From contig JAJOKU010000052.1 of NCBI GenBank assembly GCA_021129695.1, positions 1-6,105 on the forward strand: a stretch of 6,105 nucleotides of DNA. The letters are read 5' to 3'. This stretch comes from a candidate division NPL-UPA2 bacterium. GTDB lineage: Bacteria; NPL-UPA2; JAGMAN01. The translations under genes were made by a program, and so were the position numbers. Below are positions 1 through 5,824 of this stretch, piece by piece (positions within the stretch are counted from its first letter, which is position 1; the number at the start of each line of letters is the position of its first letter). The notes under the pieces were generated by a model that made no database searches, was not told the DNA's origin, and saw nothing but the letters and a program-made list of their open reading frames with translations.

Positions 1-94
1 AGCACGAGGTCTTAGGAAACATGAAGGCCCTTAACTTTTTATTTTTAAATAACTTTTCCACATTTTCATCCCTCCGCCTCTGCGTGGCTAGTTA
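1..94. repeat. Diverged copy of a dispersed repeat, possibly cut by the window edge
   Basis: This stretch shares a layout with the clearer element at 4236-4317. Both contain the same 14-base AT-rich core, AACTTTTTATTTTT (33-46 here, 4264-4277 there). About 25 bases further on, both carry a CTCCG...CTCTG...GTGGCT segment (72-88 here, 4301-4319 there). The left arm is poorly preserved and may continue beyond position 1. Repeats built on CCACAGAG/CTCTGTGG-like arms are, from memory, common in several bacterial phyla. The boundaries are approximate. Confidence 0.45.
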
Positions 95-268
95 TTAAAT
101 CGCCTTAAATCTTCATAACAAATTTTTATGAATGATGCCAGGAAATCGCTTTTCCTTCGCCCATAGCCTTTACACCGATTTTGCTCGGTTTTCTACATCC
201 TTAAGCTTGCATCACATTCCTGGAGCAATGTAAAGGAAAAGATATGAAGTTTTGGCTAAAGCCGAAAC
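95..268. other. Intergenic region downstream of the hypA-like gene, no gene seen
   Basis: No reading frame here resembles a protein, and no CxxC pair that could be a lost zinc domain of the preceding hypA-like gene is present in any frame. The region contains nested inverted segments. TTGCTC (181-186) pairs with GAGCAA (223-228), CCTTTACA (167-174) with TGTAAAGG (229-236), and CTTTTCC (149-155) with GGAAAAG (235-241). Together they would form a bulged stem in the 3' untranslated RNA of the minus-strand operon. No tRNA or known small RNA is recognised. Confidence 0.5.
249..268 (-). terminator. Weak hairpin just after the hypA-like stop codon
   Basis: Immediately after the hypA-like stop, the transcript would contain an 8-base stem with one mismatch (GTTTCGGC against GCCAAAAC) and a TTTA loop. 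What follows is moderately T-rich (TTCATATCTTTTCC) but has no uninterrupted T run, so this is at best a weak intrinsic terminator. Its position at the end of the gene run is the main support. Confidence 0.3.
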
Positions 269-514
269 TCAAATTTCAGCTTCCATATCCTCTACTGACA
301 GTCCATCTCCAGGCACAAGTTCAATCCGTAGCTCTGCCCCCTCGGCCAATGTCCCTCTGGCTATCAGGGAAAAAGCTTCTTGAAGAGAACTATCACTTAC
401 CTTTTTCATCTGTCCAACTTTGACATTTATCAAGGTAATCTCGTTAGCCCGGTGTTCCTTTGCCTTCTCCAGCACTCCCTTCAGGATGCTTTGAGCTATA
501 CCAAGCTCATGCAT
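269..514 (-). CDS. HypA-like protein lacking the zinc-binding domain
   Basis: The 81-residue product matches the nickel-binding half of HypA, the chaperone that helps deliver nickel to [NiFe]-hydrogenase. It starts with MHELGIAQSI; the Met-His-Glu motif with His2 as nickel ligand is the family hallmark. It continues with the usual helix/strand pattern, ending near residue 68 with GTLAEGAELRIELVP. Canonical HypA is about 113-118 residues and then has a zinc domain with two CxxC pairs. Here there is no cysteine at all. Residues 69-81 (GDGLSVEDMEAEI) resemble the final strand of normal HypA, which suggests an internal in-frame loss rather than simple 3' truncation. The start is supported by GGAGA six bases upstream (525-521) and by an 8-bp overlap with def, so translation is probably coupled. 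No hydrogenase gene is in view. It may be a specialised nickel-handling protein, or a gene losing function. Family assignment is firm; function is uncertain. Confidence 0.8.
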   Translation of the reverse strand: MHELGIAQSILKGVLEKAKEHRANEITLINVKVGQMKKVSDSSLQEAFSLIARGTLAEGAELRIELVPGDGLSVEDMEAEI

Positions 515-998
515 GAGCTTTCTCCAGTTTCTTCAACTGGCTTCTCAGTAGCTGTCTTCGGGCATAACTTATTCTATCAATCATTAAGATGCCATTTAAA
601 TGGTCTACCTCGTGCTGAATGGCCCTGGCCAAAAGACCCTCTGCCTCTGTTTCAATATTCTTCCCCTTTTCACTGAGACCCTTAACCCTTATCTTCCTGG
701 CTCTCTTAACCTCTACCGTGATCTCGGGTAAACTCAAGCATCCCTCCTCAGCCAGTTCCTCGCCCGCCTCGGGCGAGCTTAGAATCTCCGGATTAATTAG
801 GGCTAATAATCCTTGACCACCGTCTACCACGATTACTCTACTCTTAACTCCTACCTGAGGAGCCGCTAATCCTATCCCCTTATTCTCATACATGGTCCCG
901 GCCATGTCTTTGATCAGCTCTCTGACCTCATCGGTGACCTCAGCTACCGCTCGGGCCTTCTCTCTCAGTACAGGGTCTCCGTATTTTCTTATCTCCAT
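507..998 (-). CDS. def: Peptide deformylase
   Basis: This is a cytosolic metalloenzyme that removes the formyl group from the N-terminal methionine of new proteins. At 163 residues it has normal length. All three signature motifs are intact: GIGLAAPQVG (residues 41-50), EEGCLSLP (84-91, metal ligand Cys87) and QHEVDHLNG (128-136, with metal ligands His129 and His133 and catalytic Glu130). The ATG overlaps the end of the RACo-like gene by 10 bp, and the stop overlaps the hypA-like start by 8 bp. No strong ribosome binding site precedes it, so translation probably depends on coupling to the upstream gene. In many bacteria def sits beside fmt or priA; here it lies inside a redox/metal cluster instead. 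Identification is secure. Confidence 0.97.
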   Translation of the reverse strand: MEIRKYGDPVLREKARAVAEVTDEVRELIKDMAGTMYENKGIGLAAPQVGVKSRVIVVDGGQGLLALINPEILSSPEAGEELAEEGCLSLPEITVEVKRARKIRVKGLSEKGKNIETEAEGLLARAIQHEVDHLNGILMIDRISYARRQLLRSQLKKLEKAHA

Positions 999-2821
999 CT
1001 AAAACCCATGGCCATGGCGAATTCCTCTTGAAAATCCGCTCTGGCAGAAAGTTCTATGTAATCTGTCTCCTTAGATATGGACTCCACCTCTTCCTTCAAA
1101 TCCCGGGAGAGAAGGGCTAACTTTGCTCCTGAGGAGGCGGCATTCCCGATAAATTTTATTCTATCTGAGGGCAAATTTGGAATCAGTCCAATCCTTTTAG
1201 CGTTGCTGCGGCGGATGAAATTTCCAAATGCCCCGGCCAGGAGCACCTGGCTTATGTCTTCATCCTTTATGCCCAGTTCTTTCTCGAGAATCTTTATTCC
1301 AGCGGCGATGGCTCCTTTAGCTAATTGTAGTTCCCGCACATCCTTCTGAGTGATAAGGATGGGACTGTTGTGCTGGGTGAGTTTCTCCTCCACTAACAGG
1401 AAATGGTTGTATCCATTGCCCGACACAATTCTATTGAGAATGGAATCTGAAACTTTGCCTTTCAATTGGTCCCGTGAGAGAATCCTTCCGGATTCATCAA
1501 TTATCCCGATCTTAAGCATCTCGGCCATCACATCTATGAGACCGCTTCCGCAGATTCCGGAGGGGGCAGCGTCTCCAACTACATTGACTTTCACATCCTC
1601 ATCCATAATTACTTTCTCAATCGCTCCCGGGGAGGCTCTCATTCCTCGCGAGATACGACCTCCCTCAAAGGCCGGGCCGGCGGCTGTAGAAGCAGTTATT
1701 AAACGGTCTCGGTTCCCCAGGACTATCTCCCCATTGGTGCCGATGTCCACCGCCAATTTTATTTCCTCACTTCTAAAAAGACCACTGGCTAAAATCACCG
1801 AAACGGTGTCTCCTCCCACAAATCCAGCGATGTTGGGGAATAGGAAAGCGGACCCATCCGGATTAATCTCCAACCCTAATTTCTTGGCTTTTACCTCAAC
1901 CCCCTCCTTAATGACCGGAGAGAAAGGAATTGAACCCAAGTTCTCCGGGCTCACCTCCAAGAATAGATGTTGCATAGTTGAGTTTCCCACCACCGTCATC
2001 TTATAGATATTCTCCCTACTTACTCCGGCTCTTCCGGTCAACTCCTCTATCATCTCATTGACTACTTCTACCATCTCCAGGTGAATCTTCCTCAATCCTT
2101 CTCTCTCACTCTTAATGAAATTTATTCGGGAGATAACATCATCTCCATGGACCACCTGGGGATTCATGCGCGCCGAGACGGCCAAATCCTGGCCACTGGA
2201 TATATCAAGGAGGGTTCCTACCACCGTAGTTGTTCCCAGGTCAAAGGCCAGGCCGTAGTTGTCCTTAAAGGTATCGCCCTTCTCCACGCTTATTAATTCA
2301 GTGTCTGAGAAGACACAGGTCACCTTGAAATCGCTTTCCCTCAATAGTTGAGAAAGACGGCGAATGATATAGATATCAGCTCGAAACTCATGGGGAAGGC
2401 TCTGCCTGATGAGCTCCAGGTCTGCTCTCTGGTGTTTTAAGCTCGGTTTGGGAAGGTCTAAATAAACCTTCCAGACTGCTGGTTTAACCTCCTTTCTCTC
2501 CTCCAGTCCAGCGGTGACTATTCGCTGGGCAGAGAAGCGGGAATTTAAGGGGATATGGATATGGCTGGGTCCAAAAATCTTTGACTGGCAGGCAAGACGA
2601 ATACCTTTTTTTAAGTCCTTCTCTGTAATAATCTTTTTCTCCACTGCGGTTGGCTCGCTTCTGCCTTCCTTGACCTCTACCAGGCATTTCCCGCAAACTC
2701 CATTCCCGCCACAGGGAGATTCAATAACCATTCCCGCCCGAGCCGCGGCCTCAATTATGGAGGTCCGGGGAAGGACATAGACCTCCCTTCCTCCCGGCTC
2801 AAAGGTCACCTTAATCTCCAT
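989..2821 (-). CDS. RACo-like corrinoid protein reductive activator ([2Fe-2S] plus ASKHA ATPase, DUF4445)
   Basis: This 610-residue protein has the domain order of RACo-type activators. These use ATP hydrolysis to push a low-potential electron onto inactive Co(II) corrinoid proteins, returning them to Co(I). The N-terminal ferredoxin-like domain (about 1-95) has Cys37, Cys43, Cys46 and Cys78, the CX5CX2C...C pattern of a plant-type [2Fe-2S] cluster. A linker (about 96-185) leads to an actin-like ATPase part with FDLGTTTV (193-200), VVGNSTMQHL (277-286), DIGTNGE (359-365), STAAGPAFEGG (378-388), GICGSGL (422-428) and LLAGAFGN (527-534). Length and motifs are complete, with no sign of damage. 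The ATG has a good AGGGA site six bases upstream (2832-2828). It overlaps trxB by 11 bp and def by 10 bp. The partner corrinoid protein is not in the window, so the choice between the CO dehydrogenase/acetyl-CoA synthase corrinoid protein and a methyltransferase corrinoid protein stays open. Confidence 0.9.
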   Translation of the reverse strand: MEIKVTFEPGGREVYVLPRTSIIEAAARAGMVIESPCGGNGVCGKCLVEVKEGRSEPTAVEKKIITEKDLKKGIRLACQSKIFGPSHIHIPLNSRFSAQRIVTAGLEERKEVKPAVWKVYLDLPKPSLKHQRADLELIRQSLPHEFRADIYIIRRLSQLLRESDFKVTCVFSDTELISVEKGDTFKDNYGLAFDLGTTTVVGTLLDISSGQDLAVSARMNPQVVHGDDVISRINFIKSEREGLRKIHLEMVEVVNEMIEELTGRAGVSRENIYKMTVVGNSTMQHLFLEVSPENLGSIPFSPVIKEGVEVKAKKLGLEINPDGSAFLFPNIAGFVGGDTVSVILASGLFRSEEIKLAVDIGTNGEIVLGNRDRLITASTAAGPAFEGGRISRGMRASPGAIEKVIMDEDVKVNVVGDAAPSGICGSGLIDVMAEMLKIGIIDESGRILSRDQLKGKVSDSILNRIVSGNGYNHFLLVEEKLTQHNSPILITQKDVRELQLAKGAIAAGIKILEKELGIKDEDISQVLLAGAFGNFIRRSNAKRIGLIPNLPSDRIKFIGNAASSGAKLALLSRDLKEEVESISKETDYIELSARADFQEEFAMAMGFRWR

Positions 2822-3773
2822 AAGCAGTCCCTTTTAATTCCTCTACATAATGCTGAGCCGCTACTGCGGCCGTGGCTCCTTCTCCACAGGCAGTCACTAT
2901 CTGCCGAAGCAATTTCTTTCTACAGTCGCCACCGGCATAGATTCCATCTGCTGAGGTCTTCATCTTCTCATCGGTAATGATATAACCTTCCTCATCCATA
3001 TCAACCAAAGAGTGCAGAAACGCTGTCCCTGGCTTAATCCCCACGGAGATGAATACTCCCTGGATGGAAATATCTTTCTCTTCCCCTGACCTGCGGTTCT
3101 TCACCCGCACCCCTTTTACCTTGTCTTCACCTAAAATCTCAGTTACTACGCAGTTCCAGATCAATTCCATCTTCTCGTTGGAAAGAGCGCGCTCCTGGAG
3201 GAGCTTGGTTGCTCGCAGCCTATCTCTTCTATGGACCAAGATAACCTTCTTAGCGAACTTAGTCAAAAATAGGGCTTCCTCAACAGCCGTATCCCCACCA
3301 CCTACCATCACAATTTCCTGAGCCCGAAAAAGCGGCCCATCGCAGGTAGCACAGTAGGAGACCCCCTTGCCCCTGAACTCTTCCTCCCCGGGCACTCCCA
3401 GCTTCTTCGGCTCCGCTCCGGTGGCTACAATAACAGTTAGAGTTTCATATTCCCTATTCTGAGTTCTTACCAATTTTCGCCCGGCATTTACTGAGCTGAC
3501 CTCTTCTTCTGTTTCCCTCAGCTTTAGGCCTATCACTTCTCCCTCAACTTTTTCCATTCCGAACTTCTCAGCCTGTCGAGACATCCTATCGGTAAGTTCC
3601 ATCCCAGAAATTGGTTCCGGAAACCCGGGATAGTTCTCAATCAGCCCAGCCGTAGCCGCCTGTCCACCCGGACTAATTTTCTCAATTAAGAGAGTCCTCA
3701 TTCCCGCCCGCCCGGCATAGATTCCCGCCGTCAATCCAGCTACCCCACCCCCAATAATGATGATATCATACAC
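2811..3773 (-). CDS. trxB: Thioredoxin reductase (NADPH, FAD)
   Basis: This is a low-molecular-weight flavoprotein that passes electrons from NADPH through FAD and a redox disulfide to thioredoxin. The 320 residues show an FAD-binding GGGVAG near the N-terminus (8-13), ENYPGF (46-51), and the active-site disulfide CATC (141-144). The NAD(P)H-binding region has GGGDTAVEEA (158-167) followed by HRRDRLRA (181-188), the HRRxxxRA form linked to NADPH preference. The second FAD motif is YAGGDCR (279-285). The start must be GTG at 3773: the only other upstream codons in frame (GGT TTT AAG GAA) come straight after the stop of the 3D-domain gene, which is in the same frame. An AAGG about ten bases before the GTG can serve as ribosome binding site. 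No thioredoxin gene is visible. The 11-bp overlap with the RACo-like gene points to coupled translation and possibly linked redox roles. Confidence 0.95.
   Translation of the reverse strand: MYDIIIIGGGVAGLTAGIYAGRAGMRTLLIEKISPGGQAATAGLIENYPGFPEPISGMELTDRMSRQAEKFGMEKVEGEVIGLKLRETEEEVSSVNAGRKLVRTQNREYETLTVIVATGAEPKKLGVPGEEEFRGKGVSYCATCDGPLFRAQEIVMVGGGDTAVEEALFLTKFAKKVILVHRRDRLRATKLLQERALSNEKMELIWNCVVTEILGEDKVKGVRVKNRRSGEEKDISIQGVFISVGIKPGTAFLHSLVDMDEEGYIITDEKMKTSADGIYAGGDCRKKLLRQIVTACGEGATAAVAAQHYVEELKGTAYGD
2822..2832 (-). promoter_or_regulatory. Ribosome binding site of the RACo-like gene
   Basis: AGGGA (2832-2828) lies six bases before the ATG at 2821, inside the end of trxB. It supports this start and independent loading of ribosomes despite the 11-bp gene overlap. 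Confidence 0.6.
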
Positions 3774-3785
3774 TTCCTTAAAACC

Positions 3786-4352
3786 TTATCTGACAACGGT
3801 TACTACAAGTGTTTTCCTGCCCCACTTCAGGGCGGCTCTGTGGGAGGGGAAGAAGACATCTATGTGGTTCCCTTTGATGGCACTACCTACATCGTGGACC
3901 ACTCCCCATCCATAGCCGGGCACATACATCCTGGTGCCGAAGGGATATTTGGTTATATCAGCGGCTATGGTTCCTTTCCTCCACAGCCATGGGCTCCTTG
4001 CCCTGGTCCCGTCAGCAGTAATACCCACTTTCTTACGCTGCCCTTTCAATTTCCCGCTGGTATAGACGGGCCGAAAAGGAGGCCAGGTCCACACTTTTCT
4101 GCGCCAGCCAGTACACTTTTGACAGGCACAATAGGCAGTTACTACCATCCTCACCTTCTCTCCTCGCCGCCTACTTGGATGTATAGTGACGCAATTAGAG
4201 GAGAGAAGCAGAACTGCAGCCAGAAGACCTCCTAACCACAGGGGACGCAGAGAAATACATAAAAACTTTTTATTTTTTTGCTCTGCACCATCAAGTTTTT
4301 CTCCGTGCTCTCTGTGGCTGCTTTTTACTTCAAGAAAGGTCTCCTCATTCAC
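3786..4352 (-). CDS. Exported 3D-domain protein with a repeat-encoded N-terminus
   Basis: The C-terminal half matches the 3D domain (named for three conserved aspartates; double-psi barrel fold as in MltA lytic transglycosylases and Bacillus YocH/YuiC), which acts on the cell wall. Visible elements are VTAYCACQKC (71-80), VGITADGTRA (109-118), GTIAADITKYPFGT (127-140), VPGYGWG (144-150) and VVHDVGSAIKGNHIDVFF (151-168), with candidate catalytic aspartates 132, 154 and 165. A hydrophobic stretch near 38-52 after basic residues looks like a signal peptide or anchor. Cys54 follows SSN, a poor lipobox. The GTG start overlaps the stop of the upstream deacetylase gene by 4 bp. Residues about 12-39 come from an inserted repeat (4236-4317), so the original N-terminus has been altered. 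An alternative GTG at 4154 has GAGGAG five bases upstream but would lose the export signal. Exact substrate unknown. Confidence 0.85.
   Translation of the reverse strand: MNEETFLEVKSSHREHGEKLDGAEQKNKKFLCISLRPLWLGGLLAAVLLLSSNCVTIHPSRRRGEKVRMVVTAYCACQKCTGWRRKVWTWPPFRPVYTSGKLKGQRKKVGITADGTRARSPWLWRKGTIAADITKYPFGTRMYVPGYGWGVVHDVGSAIKGNHIDVFFPSHRAALKWGRKTLVVTVVR
4236..4317. repeat. Dispersed inverted-repeat element inside the 3D-domain gene
   Basis: The element has imperfect arms of 20 bases: CCACAGGGGACGCAGAGAAA (4236-4255) and TTTCTCCGTGCTCTCTGTGG (4298-4317). They are complementary at 15 of 20 positions and all mismatches are transitions. The centre is AT-rich and includes AACTTTTTATTTTT (4264-4277), which recurs at 33-46 with similar flanking sequence. 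The element lies fully within an open reading frame and adds no stop codon in that frame. Confidence 0.75.
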
Positions 4353-4588
4353 TCTACTATCGCTGAAGCAGTGACGAATTGAATTCCCTCCTCTTCCAAC
4401 TGGGGCATCATCTCCTTGAGCACTTTTAGCGTGGTTTCGTTGAGATGGCCAATGCCAACTGCCTTACCCTTGACCCGGGCTAAAGAAGTCAGTTCCTTGA
4501 GCTGTCCCCGAATGTAATCAGGGTCATCTCCTCCCTCCACTGAGTCCAGGAACACCTGGCGGACTGCCGCCCTCAACCCCAAACTTTT

Positions 4589-4684
4589 ACTACGGAGAGC
4601 ATAAAATAGTTTAATTCGGCTAATAGCTATTGTCGACGATATTGTTCTGTTTCAGAAGTTAAATTGAAATATGCTCGGAGTAAT
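4589..4684. mobile_element. Small inserted element with imperfect terminal inverted repeats
   Basis: Comparison with the expected YibQ-family continuation (about AFQIA joined to KSLGLRAA) implies roughly 96 extra bases here. The ends of that stretch are inverted copies: ACTACGGAGAGCATA (4589-4603) and, read on the other strand, ATTACTCCGAGCATA (4684-4670), identical at 11 of 15 positions including a perfect seven-base inner block. The inside is AT-rich and non-coding, with a TTCTG-TTT-CAGAA hairpin (4645-4657) and a copy of TAATAGCTAT (4621-4630) that recurs at the right border (4681-4690), 60 bases away. It looks like a MITE-like or similar small repeat. No clear target duplication is seen, and the boundaries depend on a remembered family alignment. 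Confidence 0.5.
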
Positions 4685-5114
4685 AGCTATCTGAAAAGCC
4701 ACTGAGTTCCTCGCCGTCCGGCTATCAATGAAGTAAAGCTCCCTTTTCTTGATTTCCGCTAAGACAATTCTCATCAAGTCTTCATCAGCCGTTGCCTTCG
4801 AGCCCATATGGGTGTTAACTCCCACAATCCAGGGAAGGAGAGGATATAGGGCTTGGCTATCAATTCTCTAACTTCTTCTTCGCCCATCCCGGTCATGATC
4901 GTTCCCAACTCCAAGTACTCTTCACTGACTTCCTCCGGTTCCAGGGGAAGATGCAGAATAACCTCGAAAACCAGCCTCCTTCATCTCTTCCGCTAATCTA
5001 ACTGAATAGCGGAGGCCAGGCAGTATGGATAGAGTTAAGGGATAGTCCATCTCGAAGAGAGATTCCACCAGATTCAAACTGTGTCCGAGGTCATCAATGA
5101 TAATGGCTACCTGA

Positions 5115-5158
5115 GGTGGGATTGGTTGCTCTTCTTTAGGCAGGATTGGCTGCTCTTC
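5115..5158. repeat. Short tandem duplication in the deacetylase linker
   Basis: Two 20-base units (5115-5134 and 5139-5158), spaced with a 24-base period and identical at 17 of 20 positions, encode the repeated EEQPI(L/P)P motif between the membrane anchor and the catalytic domain. This kind of flexible Pro/Glu linker repeat is common and probably neutral. Confidence 0.7.
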
Positions 5159-5287
5159 CCTGACTTCTCCCTTTTTGTATGCCTTCCAGCTGCGAAGAAG
5201 GCTGAGGGCAAGAAAGCTAAAAATGAGGACGACTATTAATCTGGTGAGAAACGCCCTTCTGGAAATGCCTCTTCTTTTACGCACCAT

Positions 5288-5353
5288 TTATTTCAACTCA
5301 TCCTCGGACAGCGGCTCCTTGATGTATAGGCTGGGCTGGTTGACCAGATTCAC
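5288..5353 (-). pseudogene. Possible orphan C-terminal coding tail in a third frame
   Basis: In a frame different from the ATPase remnant just upstream, the sequence reads VNLVNQPSLY followed by IKEPLSEDELK and a TAA that directly abuts the ATG of the deacetylase gene. The tidy end-to-start junction and protein-like composition suggest the true C-terminus of a gene, either of the ATPase itself or of a further gene whose body was deleted. I do not recognise the family. It is too short for a firm call. Confidence 0.3.
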
Positions 5354-5824
5354 TGTCCTCGGCTCCTTTAGTGGTCTGGACAAAAAACTCTTGCCCCTTT
5401 TCCGGTCTCCTCTCCTCGGGCTTCCCCTCAATCAACTGAGCCTCATCAATGATGACTACGGTATCTTTCCCGCTCTCCATATTGGCATAGAGCATATCCT
5501 GGAGGAGGTGAAGGACCTCAGCCTTGTCATCGGATGAACGATCCCCACCCAACTGATAGACGATCTCCTTCAAGCATTGAAGGGGGGTGAGCTGAGGATG
5601 AGTGATCAATCCAACCGAGTAGGTCTCCTTCCCTAATTCCCCCATCAAGACCCGACTTAAGACCGTCTTTCCGCTCCCGTACTCCCCGGTGAGTAGAGCC
5701 CCTCCCTTACCGCATAAAGAAGCCTTATCAAAGCTTCCTCATGTTTGGGAGAGTAATAGAGGAAGCGGGGATCTGGTGTGTTCTCAAAGGGCTTCTCGCT
5801 TAAGCCCCAGTAGCTCTCACACAT
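5298..5824 (-). pseudogene. ExeA-type AAA ATPase, frameshifted and truncated
   Basis: The N-terminus starts at ATG 5824 with [19 protein letters not shown], then FLYYSPKHEEALIRLLYAV, typical of ExeA/GspA-family ATPases (AAA_22), linked to type II secretion assembly or transposon target selection. That frame stops at 5657. Near 5699-5704, in a G-rich stretch, bases have been lost. The rest of the domain continues in another frame with ALLTGEYGSGKT (Walker A), VGLITHPQLTPLQ and VVIIDEAQLIE (Walker B, about 5459-5427). After Walker B the family normally has well over 100 more residues (sensor and GQPEL-type regions). Here the frame runs about 40 residues of unrelated Glu/Gln/Gly-rich sequence to its stop at 5300-5298. 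So the gene has at least two lesions: a frameshift and a deletion after Walker B. The start lies 25 bp inside the end of leuA. Confidence 0.8.

Larger units (their letters stand above)
4349..5287 (-). pseudogene. Divergent polysaccharide deacetylase (YibQ family), frameshifted and interrupted
   Basis: Rejoined, the pieces form a membrane-anchored YibQ-type divergent polysaccharide deacetylase (PF04748), a periplasmic family. The first part (5287 to about 4970) has a transmembrane segment (residues 13-31), a Glu/Pro linker with a duplicated EEQPI motif, and VAIIIDDLGHS (60-70). A run of four T's (+ strand 4967-4970) has one base too many, so the native frame ends early at 4922. The correct continuation, EVILHLPLEPEE, is in another frame. 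Near 4849-4853 one base is missing, restoring the original frame at VGVNTHMGSK (from 4825), DLMRIVLAEI and LYFIDSRTARNSVAFQIA. An insert at about 4589-4684 then adds an in-frame TGA (4654-4652). The end, LRAAVRQVFLDSVEGG...AVGIGHLNETTL, runs to the stop at 4351-4349. All family motifs survive across the breaks, so the damage is recent or includes sequence errors. The ATG directly follows an upstream TAA (5290-5288). Confidence 0.85.

Noticed and set aside
269..514. A [NiFe]-hydrogenase maturation cluster
   Set aside because: Only the hypA-like gene is present; no hypB, hypC-F or hydrogenase subunit gene is visible, and this HypA is atypical.
1004..1016. Palindrome CCATGGCCATGG near the end of the RACo-like gene
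   Set aside because: It encodes the Ala-Met-Ala-Met of the protein's C-terminus and has no partner site, so there is no reason to call it an operator.
1350..2006. Long plus-strand open frame of 218 codons
   Set aside because: It lies wholly antisense to the well-supported RACo-like gene, has no recognisable motif and is rich in Ser/Pro as expected of a shadow frame.
4182..4202. Lipoprotein cleavage site at Cys54 of the 3D-domain protein
   Set aside because: The residues before the cysteine (SSN) do not fit the usual lipobox, which wants a small residue at -1.
4652..4654. In-frame TGA in the deacetylase gene as a recoded codon (selenocysteine, or TGA read as an amino acid)
   Set aside because: It lies inside the non-conserved inserted segment, not at an active-site position, and other genes here (def, hypA-like) end with TGA, so TGA is an ordinary stop.
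4849..4970. Programmed ribosomal frameshifting in the deacetylase gene
   Set aside because: Two opposite shifts without a convincing slippery site or stimulatory structure, plus a separate stop-bearing insert, fit damage or error better.
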